Shown piece after piece: positions 14,270 through 22,105 of a stretch of DNA of 64,000 bases. Each line of letters starts with the position of its first letter. Position 1 is the stretch's first letter. The stretch comes from Clostridiaceae bacterium (GTDB taxonomy: Bacteria; Bacillota; Clostridia; Oscillospirales; Acutalibacteraceae), in the NCBI GenBank assembly GCA_021769555.1, contig JAETSR010000006.1, positions 186,001 through 250,000 on the forward strand. Reading direction: 5' to 3'. Made by a program: the position numbers and the translations under genes. The notes beneath the pieces were generated by a model that did not search any database, was not told where the DNA came from, and saw only the letters and a list, made by a program, of their open reading frames with translations.

Positions 14270-14306
14270 AAAGATAGGGAAATGGTGTTGCATTTCCCTA
14301 TCTTTT
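14270..14306 (+). terminator. Rho-independent terminator of sigma/anti-sigma operon
   Basis: A perfect 15-bp stem (AAAGATAGGGAAATG 14270-14284, CATTTCCCTATCTTT 14291-14305) with a 6-base loop ends in a short T-run. It lies about 105 bases after the membrane protein gene. Confidence 0.85.
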
Positions 14307-14353
14307 GTGTTATCATCAAAAATGTAGTGTATTTGCTTTTCAGTTATCACGGC

Positions 14354-14372
14354 TGATAACAATTTGATAACA
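14354..14372. repeat. Paired integrase-arm-like repeat, copy 2
   Basis: TGATAACAATTTGATAACA matches 12388-12406 at 18 of 19 positions. It lies between the sigma operon terminator and the start of an AT-rich stretch (about 14373-15400), so it probably marks an element boundary. Confidence 0.5.
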
Positions 14373-14619
14373 GCCCATCATATAGGCTAGATAATACGGA
14401 CATATCAAATAATCAAAAGAGTACCAGCGCATATTTCTAAATCAGAATTGTTTAGGAATCAAGTCCTGGCAACGAGTGGGAGTGATGAAAAATTTTATAT
14501 AGACCATTATATATACCATGCATTACTTTATTGTTTGCTCTGTGTTATATGTAACGTGATAAGGATTTGTTGCCACATTAATAGAACAAAAATTACTATA
14601 TTCGAAGAAGAGGGAAGAT

Positions 14620-15375
14620 ATGGACAAAGTATGTTTTATGATAACACCTATTGGTAAAGATGGAACGGAAGTGCGTAAAAACTCAGATGAAGTAATGGAG
14701 TATATTATTAGTCCAGTATGTAAAGATTTTGGATACTCGGTTGTAAGAGCTGATAAAATGGCAAATAGTGGATTGATTACAAAAGCTATTATTGAACAAA
14801 TTATTTCGGCGGATTTAGTTATTGCTGATTTAACAGGAAATAATCCTAATGTATTTTATGAATTGGCTATTAGACACTCCTATCGTAAACCAGCTATTCA
14901 AATTATTAAAGGAGATATTGAAATACCGTTTGACGTATCTAACATGAGAACTATTTCGTATGATACGACTCTGAGTGGTGCAAATTTGGCAAAAATAGAA
15001 ATAGAAGCTATGTTGAAGGCTATTGAGAATGGAGAAATTGTTCATAATCCGGTTAGTGAAGTAAGCACTTTATTAAATCTCTCTGAAAATAGCACAGAAG
15101 AAAATGCAGAAATTTTATCAACATTATTGTTGGAAGTGCAACAAATTCCCGATAATTTGAAAGCATTAGAAAATAATATTGAAACAAGATTTTCGCAGAT
15201 GCTTTCTGCCTTTATAGAAACTATAAAGAATGAACAGGCAGGTAGTTCAATTAAGCCAGAGGACAGACTGTTAGAAATGTTTATAAATAAATTGATTGAG
15301 AATCCTCAAAAAGGAATGCAAAGTTTTGATGCTTTGATGAAATTGCAAGAAAAAATAGATAAATCTTCTAAATGA
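14620..15375 (+). CDS. Nucleoside 2-deoxyribosyltransferase-like protein (possible defence effector)
   Basis: The 251-residue product has a Rossmann-like N-terminal domain (about 1-135) of the nucleoside 2-deoxyribosyltransferase-like/SLOG-related kind: 'CFMITPIGKDG', 'RADKM...GLITKAIIEQIISADLVIADLTGNNPNVFYELAIRH' and 'KPAIQII'. The rest is helical and may be a coiled-coil or sensor tail. Related domains cut or transfer nucleosides, and some act as effectors in anti-phage systems, but activity here is inferred. The gene is far more AT-rich than its neighbours and stands alone between attachment-like repeats, a sign of recent transfer. ATG 14620 follows GAGGGA. Confidence 0.72.
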   Translation: MDKVCFMITPIGKDGTEVRKNSDEVMEYIISPVCKDFGYSVVRADKMANSGLITKAIIEQIISADLVIADLTGNNPNVFYELAIRHSYRKPAIQIIKGDIEIPFDVSNMRTISYDTTLSGANLAKIEIEAMLKAIENGEIVHNPVSEVSTLLNLSENSTEENAEILSTLLLEVQQIPDNLKALENNIETRFSQMLSAFIETIKNEQAGSSIKPEDRLLEMFINKLIENPQKGMQSFDALMKLQEKIDKSSK

Positions 15376-15398
15376 GCAAAAGTAGTGCTAAATATTGG

Positions 15399-15418
15399 TT
15401 GGCAACATTTTGGCAACA
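15399..15418. repeat. Paired integrase-arm-like repeat, copy 3 (diverged)
   Basis: TTGGCAACATTTTGGCAACA is a tandem pair with the same layout as the repeats at 12385 and 14354, but with TGGCAAC in place of TGATAAC. It follows the deoxyribosyltransferase-like gene by 23 bases. It may be the right boundary of the small AT-rich insertion. Confidence 0.45.
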
Positions 15419-15661
15419 GAAAATCAGCAAACCCTAATAAATGATGTGAAAACAGGCGTGTATTTGCACAAAGCTTTGACAAATACAGTTAGAAACAACA
15501 AAGAACACACCAAGTGGGAATAATTTACAGCCTCCAAAATCCCCATCAATACCCTTGCAGCACCTGTCGCCCGATATCAATACTTTGAACGCAATATCCA
15601 TTCTAAAAAATCCGAAGCACTTAATCAAATGCACTTTAATAAATCGTCTAACCCAGGCATG

Positions 15662-16214
15662 TCAATTATCAAAGATTGCCTCATAGGCATCGCCCGCCGA
15701 CGCGGTGAGCGGCAGGGGTTCCGGGCGGTCGCAGGCAGACTGCATTACATATGTCCTGCCCTCCCGGCTGCTCAGATAAATCAGCGGGGAAATATAGTCG
15801 TTCCACTGCCCGATAAAGGTAAATATCGTCAGGGCGGCAACCCCCGGAGATGCCTGGGGCAGGATTATCTGCCAGAATATACGAAACTCACCCAGCCAGT
15901 CCGGTATAAAACCGCCCCACTGAGTGGTATCGTCGTCCCGGGTCTTGGTCATTTTCTTTGCCAGCTCTGCTGCCCTTTGACAATGTTCCTGCAAAGTCCT
16001 CTCCGCAGCTGTCGAGGTCAATGCCAGCGGCCTTCGCCGCATAATTATCGTAGTTATGGGCCTTTAGTCCATATACTTGTTCAATACGTCCCGGCACTCC
16101 TGTCCAAACGGCTTTATATAGCTGCAAATAAAAAACTTCCAACACAAAAGAGAGCATGGCATACGCCTGCCTTCCTTTGGCTGAAAGTATTGGATTCCTA
16201 TGTAAGCGGCACAC
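15662..16214 (-). pseudogene. Degenerate carbohydrate ABC transporter permease remnant
   Basis: On the minus strand, 'FRIFWQIILPQASPGVAALTIFTFIGQWNDYISPLIYL' is a clear piece of a MalG-type sugar ABC permease (the conserved 'EAA-loop/LP...P' region and last membrane helix). It is about 40 residues long in a frame otherwise unlike the family. The sequence before it and after it reads in other frames or not at all. No complete gene can be built in 15.4-16.27 kb. I read this as decayed remains of a transporter operon. Confidence 0.65.
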
Positions 16215-16274
16215 AAATCAAAATGTTCTTGTTTATTATATACCTATCTGCGGTTCTTGTCAAGCCGGCAGCGG

Positions 16275-17795
16275 TCATGTTCTATGCAAAATGCGCATGA
16301 CAGCGGCAATAAGAAGCGCCAGCTCCTCTCTTCGGCGGTATACTGCCAGGTAAATTATATTGGGAATTACAAGACATAAAAGGCACTTTAACAGGAATGC
16401 TGCAATGCCTTCCTGCCCAATCGCCCCGCACAGCCGCCATGTCAGCGCCCCGGCCCCAAGGGTAACCGCCGAATGTGCTAGATAGCCCGCAAAATAATGT
16501 CTTAAAGGCATTTGCAGGCCCCGGCGGTAAAGCACCATTGGCTCGCACCAAAAGGGGACTGCCAGTGTGCTGAGAAGGGTGCCGGCAATAATGCCCGTTA
16601 TGCCCAGGCTGCGGGCCAAAATAACCGAGATACCCAGGTTGAGGACCGCCTCCGCAAGGGATTTGTACCGGTCCTCCCAAAACAGTCCCAGGACGCTTTT
16701 TGTGCTGTTCAGGGGAATGCGCATACTGGCGATATAAAAATTAACGGCAATCAGCAGGACCGCCGGTTTTGGGAGGAGATATCCCCTTCCCAGCCATATA
16801 TCAATAAATGGGTCGTAAAGGCAGAAGAGGCATATGCTCATCCAGCCGAAAAGCCACGCGGAGAAAAAGTTCAGCAGGCGAAAGGCCCCGCGCCTATGCT
16901 CCTGCGGCTCTGTGGCGCTCAGATTTCCCATGGCAGGCGTGACGGCGTCGAACAGCGCGTTGATGAGGATGTTCAAAAAGCCTCGTATCATCATGTAGTT
17001 TGAATAGAGCCCTGCCGCGGCTATGCCCACAAATCTTGAGATAAGCAGGTTGTCCGTATTGAAGACCGCTACTGCGCCTATCCGGTGCAGAAGCATGGCC
17101 TTTACGTTGCGCTTTATCTCCCCCCTGGCCTCCTTTGGCAGGGGCCGGACATTTTTCTCCCTCAGATATGGGTAGAGCCGCTCTGTTTTCAAATAGACCG
17201 CCGCGTTCTGCACGACTGTTGCCGCGATTGCGATATACAGATAGTATAAGTAGTTCCCTGTTAGAAACAGCACGCCAATCTGCGCCGCCGCAGCCCCCAG
17301 GGATACCGCCGCACGGATGGCTGTCTCTATATACTTTTTCTGGTGCACAAAGAGCATTGTGGACCCGTAGGAAAAAAAGTAAGGAATACAGGCGTTCACC
17401 AAATTCAGTATATAGATAAAGGGGATATGCGGGATATCCTCCGGCATTTCCTTGACGAAGAAACCCAGGAAGGGCGTCAGTGCCAGACCGGCGGCTAAAA
17501 CCACAAACCCCATAGCCCGATAGACCCGGCGGTACAGACTGATGAGGGACTTTACTGTCTCTGTGTCCCCTTTTGCCGCCGGACCGTAGAGGCTGTAGGT
17601 TATGGAAACGCTGAACCCCATCTCCGCAAGAGAGAGCATGGAGAGAACGTCTGTGAAAAGCCCGCTCAGGCCCAGATACTCCCGCCCGAGGATAACCAGA
17701 AACACCCGGCGGGAGATAAATTTCAGCAGGGCAAGCAGGAGCTCCCCTGCTACAGCGAATCTGGCGTTTTTGCTGATACGCTCCGCCCTATTCAC
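16275..17795 (-). CDS. Polysaccharide flippase (Wzx-like, MOP superfamily)
   Basis: This roughly 506-residue membrane protein has about 12-14 hydrophobic helices and the typical start of O-unit flippases ('ISKNARFAVAGELLLALLKFISRRVFLVILGREYLGLSGLFTDVLSMLSLAEMGF'). It moves lipid-linked repeat units across the membrane for polymerisation. I place the start at GTG 17795, overlapping the stop of the preceding glycosyltransferase (GTGA). A longer frame to 17903 has a non-membrane extension overlapping that gene. It is the last intact gene of the polysaccharide operon. Confidence 0.88.
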   Translation of the reverse strand: MNRAERISKNARFAVAGELLLALLKFISRRVFLVILGREYLGLSGLFTDVLSMLSLAEMGFSVSITYSLYGPAAKGDTETVKSLISLYRRVYRAMGFVVLAAGLALTPFLGFFVKEMPEDIPHIPFIYILNLVNACIPYFFSYGSTMLFVHQKKYIETAIRAAVSLGAAAAQIGVLFLTGNYLYYLYIAIAATVVQNAAVYLKTERLYPYLREKNVRPLPKEARGEIKRNVKAMLLHRIGAVAVFNTDNLLISRFVGIAAAGLYSNYMMIRGFLNILINALFDAVTPAMGNLSATEPQEHRRGAFRLLNFFSAWLFGWMSICLFCLYDPFIDIWLGRGYLLPKPAVLLIAVNFYIASMRIPLNSTKSVLGLFWEDRYKSLAEAVLNLGISVILARSLGITGIIAGTLLSTLAVPFWCEPMVLYRRGLQMPLRHYFAGYLAHSAVTLGAGALTWRLCGAIGQEGIAAFLLKCLLCLVIPNIIYLAVYRRREELALLIAAVMRILHRT

Positions 17796-18766
17796 CGCGG
17801 CCCCCTCCGCTTCAGCCCCGTGGCGGCGCCGGCGGCCGCCCGGAAAAGCGCTGTGCTGGCATATAGCAGCAGTATAGAGGCCGCGCTCTTTTTGCTTTGA
17901 CACAGGGCCAGCGCCCTCCGGCTGAAATGTCTGCGGACATTTGCCTGCAGCAGTTTCAGATAGTGGGAGGTGCGGCCGCCCTCGCAGCCGTTTTTTACTG
18001 CCAGCACGGCCATATTCCTGTCCGACTCCAGGATGAACTGCCGAAAGCCATCCAGCGCTTTCGGAAACTCCACTGCGGCGTCCTCACAGACTGAGTCCTG
18101 GGCGAAGAGGGCTGTGAGCTTTCTCTCTGTCATGCCGCTCTGCACCTGACTGCCCGCTCTCTGTGTGTAGTGATAGAGGACATCCGGTATATAGCTGACC
18201 CGCTCCCCGCGCTTTATGGCCTCGTACAGGAACAGAAGGTCTTCGCTGTAGAAAGTTTTCTCATCGAAAAAGCACCCTTGAAGGAGCTTTGCGCGGTACA
18301 GCTTGCCCCACGGCACCAGGTTAAAGGGAAAGCCCCTTGCAAGGCAGCCCACGGCCTCCTCCCGGGAAAAGACGGCGGCGGGGCCGCTTTTTATGCAAAT
18401 TCCGTCGGCCCCGCAGGCGCTTATATCCGCGCCGGTCTCTGTCAGGCTTGCATACAGCTTTTCCAAAAGCTCCGGCTCAGCCCGGTCGTCTGAGTCTACA
18501 AAGGAGACAAACTCCCCCAAAGCCCTTCCCAGGCCCTCGTTTCTGGCGGCGGACGGGCCGCGGTTTTCGGGGAGAGAGAATATCCGCACCCTCCCGTCCC
18601 GGGCGGCATAGCTTTGGCAGATACTGAGGCTGCCGTCTGTGGAGGCATCGTCCACAAGGATAAACTCCGCATTCTGGTAAGTCTGACTCAAAAGGGAATC
18701 GAGGCACGCCTCAATATAGTCCTCCACATTATATACCGGCACGATAACGCTTATCAAGGGTTTCAT
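17792..18766 (-). CDS. Family 2 glycosyltransferase
   Basis: The 324-residue product begins with the GT2 signature 'ISVIVPVYNVEDYIEACLDSLLSQTYQNAEFILVDDASTDGS', followed by the DxD-type 'FVSFVDSDDRAEP' (about residue 90) and 'FYSEDLLFLYEAIKRG', which carries the acceptor-side ED motif. It adds a sugar from a nucleotide donor to the lipid-linked repeat unit on the cytoplasmic side. It starts directly after the GT4 gene and overlaps the flippase. The donor and linkage cannot be told from the sequence. Confidence 0.92.
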   Translation of the reverse strand: MKPLISVIVPVYNVEDYIEACLDSLLSQTYQNAEFILVDDASTDGSLSICQSYAARDGRVRIFSLPENRGPSAARNEGLGRALGEFVSFVDSDDRAEPELLEKLYASLTETGADISACGADGICIKSGPAAVFSREEAVGCLARGFPFNLVPWGKLYRAKLLQGCFFDEKTFYSEDLLFLYEAIKRGERVSYIPDVLYHYTQRAGSQVQSGMTERKLTALFAQDSVCEDAAVEFPKALDGFRQFILESDRNMAVLAVKNGCEGGRTSHYLKLLQANVRRHFSRRALALCQSKKSAASILLLYASTALFRAAAGAATGLKRRGPR

Positions 18767-19834
18767 TCAGGCCTCCTGTTTTGCCGCCCGCCTGTAATAC
18801 TCTGCCAGAGCGCCGTGGGTTTTGGGTAAGCTGAAAATATTCTCCGCTTTTCTCCTGTTGTTTTCGGACATGCGGGCAAGCTCCTTTACGTCTGTGCTGC
18901 ACCTCAGCAGGGCCTGGGTCAAGGCTGAGATATCACCGGGCACTATGATAATTCCATTATCGGCGTCAACTGCCTCCGGGACTGCCCCGACGGCAGTGCT
19001 GATAATTGCCTTTCCTGCCGCCATCGCCTCCAGGACAGCAACGGGCAGACCTTCATTGTAAGAGGGCAGGACAAGGGTGGCGGCCTCCCTCAGGCAGCGC
19101 AGCTTTTCCTCTGCGTCTATCCATCCGGGCACAGTGATGTTCTTCTCCAGCCCCTTCTCCTTCACCATGGCCCGGACCCGCTCCACTTCACCGTCCCCCG
19201 CAAGGCAGAGGGTTATATTCGGGTTTATCTTTATGGCTCTCTCCGCCGCGGTGATAAGGTCATAGGTCCCCTTGCGCTCCCCGAGCCTGCCCAGCATCAG
19301 GAAGGAGTCCTTGTGCTCCTCCGGGTCCGATACCGCCGTCTGAAATCTTTCGGTATCCACTCCGTTATACAGCGTCTCACAGGCTTTCATCTGAAACCGG
19401 CTCTCAAGCTCCCGCTTCCACCCCTCCGACAGGGCCAGCACCATATCCGCGCGGCGAAAGAACTTTTCCACCGCCCTTTTCTTCCTGCCCTCCAGCCTGT
19501 CAAAAAAGGTCAGGTACTCAGCGCCGTGAATATGGACTATAGCTTTTTTCCCTGCCATATTAACAATTCTAAGATATATGCTCTTTCTAAACGTGCTGCC
19601 CCGCTCAGCTGTGTGTATATGAAACAGGTCGTACTTCTTAAAGCAGGTCAGAAACCTGAGGCAGCCGTAAACCGAGTACAGCAGCCGGACCGGCAGGCTG
19701 CCGTCTATATACGAGGGGAAGCTGTCTATCTGAAACTCCCCGCCCAGGACCTCGCTCTCCCGGATACTCCGGATAACCTCGGACATTCCTCCCCTTGCTC
19801 TGGTCTCGCTGGGGCCGATTTCCAAAATTCTCAT
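18767..19834 (-). CDS. Family 4 glycosyltransferase
   Basis: This 355-residue GT-B enzyme has 'MRILEIGPSETRARGGMSEVI' at the N-terminus and the retaining GT4 core: 'LGRLGERKGTYDLI', 'LCLAGDGEVERV', and 'LVLPSYNEGLPVAVLEAMAAGKAIIS', with the nucleotide-sugar-binding E...E pattern. I use ATG 19834 because the upstream 13 codons run into the previous gene and lack homology. It is a cytoplasmic or membrane-associated transferase in repeat-unit assembly. Its neighbours on both sides are also glycosyltransferases. Confidence 0.92.
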   Translation of the reverse strand: MRILEIGPSETRARGGMSEVIRSIRESEVLGGEFQIDSFPSYIDGSLPVRLLYSVYGCLRFLTCFKKYDLFHIHTAERGSTFRKSIYLRIVNMAGKKAIVHIHGAEYLTFFDRLEGRKKRAVEKFFRRADMVLALSEGWKRELESRFQMKACETLYNGVDTERFQTAVSDPEEHKDSFLMLGRLGERKGTYDLITAAERAIKINPNITLCLAGDGEVERVRAMVKEKGLEKNITVPGWIDAEEKLRCLREAATLVLPSYNEGLPVAVLEAMAAGKAIISTAVGAVPEAVDADNGIIIVPGDISALTQALLRCSTDVKELARMSENNRRKAENIFSLPKTHGALAEYYRRAAKQEA

Positions 19835-19844
19835 TGTCTCCTCC

Positions 19845-20321
19845 TTACTGCAGCTTGTACAGACAGCTGTCAAGGGAGGCCAAAAACACCTCCGTATTTG
19901 AGCAAAGCCTGTTAAAGCTTCGGGTTTTCACCTCATCCAGAGCCTCGGGCAGCCGCTCGATATCCATGCAGGCGTACAGCAGATTCATCTCATGGAATTT
20001 CGCCGCCAGCTCCTCCTGGTGGTCGTCCACATGCTCATTATACCGCGCAAGCCTGGGCACTGCTATGACCCTCTTTCCCCGCTTCACAGCGTTCACCATT
20101 GTGCCCGCGCCCGCATGGGTGATAAGGATATCACAGGCGTCCATCAGCTTCTCAAAATGTTCCTGACTGCAAAAGGCCCGGTGAGGGCAGGAGGGCACGA
20201 TTACGCTTGTGCCCGTCTGGATATATACATCCTCCATAAGACGGTTTTTCACCATTTCATCCGCTTTTTTTATCAGGCGGTCAAAGGGAAACTTTTGAGA
20301 GCCGACAGTTACAAAAATCAT
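19845..20321 (-). CDS. Glycosyltransferase catalytic subunit, Alg13/PssE-like
   Basis: The 158-residue protein starts 'MIFVTVGSQKFPFDRLI' and has 'ILITHAGAGTMVNAVKRGKRVIAVPRLARYNEHVDDHQEELA', the nucleotide-sugar-binding half of GT28 enzymes that exist as split proteins. Its partner is the Alg14/PssD-like gene just upstream. Together they form a membrane-bound transferase that adds the second sugar (in known cases glucuronic acid, galactose or GlcNAc). ATG 20321 is used because the frame upstream overlaps the partner without family match. Confidence 0.9.
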   Translation of the reverse strand: MIFVTVGSQKFPFDRLIKKADEMVKNRLMEDVYIQTGTSVIVPSCPHRAFCSQEHFEKLMDACDILITHAGAGTMVNAVKRGKRVIAVPRLARYNEHVDDHQEELAAKFHEMNLLYACMDIERLPEALDEVKTRSFNRLCSNTEVFLASLDSCLYKLQ

Positions 20322-20331
20322 ACCGCTCACC

Positions 20332-20802
20332 TCAGTAAATGCCGCCCACATATATGGCCTTGGGGTAAAACTCAAGCAGCTCCGGCCACTGGACGTAAAA
20401 GATATTCGCGAAGGGATAGAGAAGCTTTCCCGTCAGGGTCGGCGTGCTGACCTTGGCATAGGATTCGATAAACACCAGCTTTTTCCCGAAAAGCCTGCAC
20501 AAAAGGCATAGGGGCACTGTCGCCAGCACCCCGGTGCACACCACCACATCCGGCCGCTCCTTCAGAAGGATTGCCAGCGAGCGGAACGCGTTTGCAATCA
20601 GGCGGGGTATGCAGGAGGCCTCCCGGCGGTTCACCTGCAGGAGCCAGTGGCAGCGCATTCCCTGGGCCGGGGGTTCATAGGCGGTCTTCTCTGTGACAAG
20701 AAAGCTGTCATAGCTGTCCATCAAGGGGCGCAGCATCATCAGCTCTGTAAGATGTCCACCGGAAGACGCCGCAAAGCATATGCGCAGTTTCCTTTCTTTC
20801 AT
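20332..20802 (-). CDS. Glycosyltransferase membrane-anchor subunit, Alg14/PssD-like
   Basis: This 156-residue product has the family pattern 'ICFAASSGGHLTELMMLRPL', 'VVVCTGVLATVPLCLLCRLFGKKLVFIESYAKVSTPTLTGKLLYP' and 'FYVQWPELLEFYPKAIYVGGIY'. It anchors and positions the Alg13/PssE-like subunit coded next. ATG 20802 overlaps the Wzy stop region and is preceded by a GA-rich ribosome site. Confidence 0.9.
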   Translation of the reverse strand: MKERKLRICFAASSGGHLTELMMLRPLMDSYDSFLVTEKTAYEPPAQGMRCHWLLQVNRREASCIPRLIANAFRSLAILLKERPDVVVCTGVLATVPLCLLCRLFGKKLVFIESYAKVSTPTLTGKLLYPFANIFYVQWPELLEFYPKAIYVGGIY

Positions 20803-22073
20803 ATCGGCTCCCCTTTCCCCTCTTTGCTCCACTGGGCGCAGCGCTTTTCAAATGCCGCCTCCGCCTGGGAGTCGAAGCCGCAGGCCATGGGGACCAGGGC
20901 GCAGGCTGTCATCGTATACGGATAGTATATTGTGTTGTCCGTGGCGTAGAGGACAAAGCAGTATAAGCAGATACTGAAGAAAAGACAGCCGGCCCTTTTT
21001 CCCCCTTGACGGAACCAGTAAATCAGCCGCGCGGGCATCCAGCTCCAGAGCCATACCCAGAAGCCTATGAAGCCGATGTTAAGATACATGCGCAGAAGGT
21101 CGTTATGAATTTGTGTCTGTGTACGCAGGGGAACCTTCTGCACGGCCCCTGACATCCACTCAACCATGCGTTCAAAGCCTGTTCCATGGCCCATATATGT
21201 AAAGCTGATATCATAGTATGGCGCCACATGGTCGAAGAGCAGCGCCCTGCTCTTTGTATCCAGCCCAAGGTAAGTCTCCAGATAGTCGAAGAGCCCGTAG
21301 CGGATACTCGCAATATATATAAACCCCATAAGCATTACAGCGACGGATACGCAGAGCGCCGTCTGCCTTGCCGCCTTCTCCGGCAGGCGCATAAGTATGA
21401 GCGCCGCCAGCAGCCCCAGCGCCAGAGCGGGAAAGGCAATGCGCTTGAGCCCTATGAGAGAGAAAAATACTATGAGCAGCAGCCACAGAACGGGCCGCGG
21501 CGAGGTCTTCCAGTTGAGCAGCAGATACAGCAGGAAGGGTCCGAAGGCAAAGGTTATGTCATGGGTCTCAAGGCGCTCCATGAGCGGACCGGTCTCCCCG
21601 CTGAACGTGACTATAAGGGTATAGAACTCCCGCAGGAACTGCTCCATCCCGCCTTCATAGACTACAACCGCAATGGTGAGAAGGTTTGCCGCGCACATGG
21701 CGCCCAGGCAGTACCAGACCCCTCTGCCTCCAAAGATGTACAGCGTGGCGGCAGCCACAAGCACCGAAAGCAGCTGCGGGAGAATCATGGTGACTCCGTT
21801 GAGAACCGTATCGCCGTCCGCTCTGGCGCTCACCCAGATGACAGATGAGAAGACCAGGGGCACCAGATAGGGCAGCGCCTGAACTGACGCGTGCCGGTTC
21901 AAGAGTGTCAGGCGGTCCAGCCTTACGGTGGTTATGAATTTCAGCAGCGCCAGGAACAGTATGCCAATGGCGCAGGGGTTTTTGAGGCTAAGCTCTGTGT
22001 CCCCAACGAGGAAATAGGTGTCCTGGAAGAAGAACATTCCGGTCGCCAGGATAAGATATAGAATTGAACACAC
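20799..22073 (-). CDS. Wzy-like polysaccharide polymerase / O-antigen ligase family
   Basis: The 424-residue protein has about 10-12 membrane helices and a large outer loop in the C-terminal half (GLDTKSRALLFDHVAPYYDIS..RTQTQIHNDLLRMYLNIGFIGFWVWLW). The 'HNDLLRMYLNIGFIG' block is typical of Wzy/WaaL O-antigen ligase superfamily proteins. In this operon it most likely joins repeat units at the outer face. The start is GTG 22073, 8 bases after AAAGGGG. Confidence 0.82.
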   Translation of the reverse strand: MCSILYLILATGMFFFQDTYFLVGDTELSLKNPCAIGILFLALLKFITTVRLDRLTLLNRHASVQALPYLVPLVFSSVIWVSARADGDTVLNGVTMILPQLLSVLVAAATLYIFGGRGVWYCLGAMCAANLLTIAVVVYEGGMEQFLREFYTLIVTFSGETGPLMERLETHDITFAFGPFLLYLLLNWKTSPRPVLWLLLIVFFSLIGLKRIAFPALALGLLAALILMRLPEKAARQTALCVSVAVMLMGFIYIASIRYGLFDYLETYLGLDTKSRALLFDHVAPYYDISFTYMGHGTGFERMVEWMSGAVQKVPLRTQTQIHNDLLRMYLNIGFIGFWVWLWSWMPARLIYWFRQGGKRAGCLFFSICLYCFVLYATDNTIYYPYTMTACALVPMACGFDSQAEAAFEKRCAQWSKEGKGEPI

Positions 22074-22105
22074 GTCTCACCGCCCCTTTCCCATTTTTTA
22101 TCCGC

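Noticed and set aside
14448-14657. 69-residue frame before the deoxyribosyltransferase-like gene
   Set aside because: No ribosome site or motif, and it overlaps the true start in another frame.
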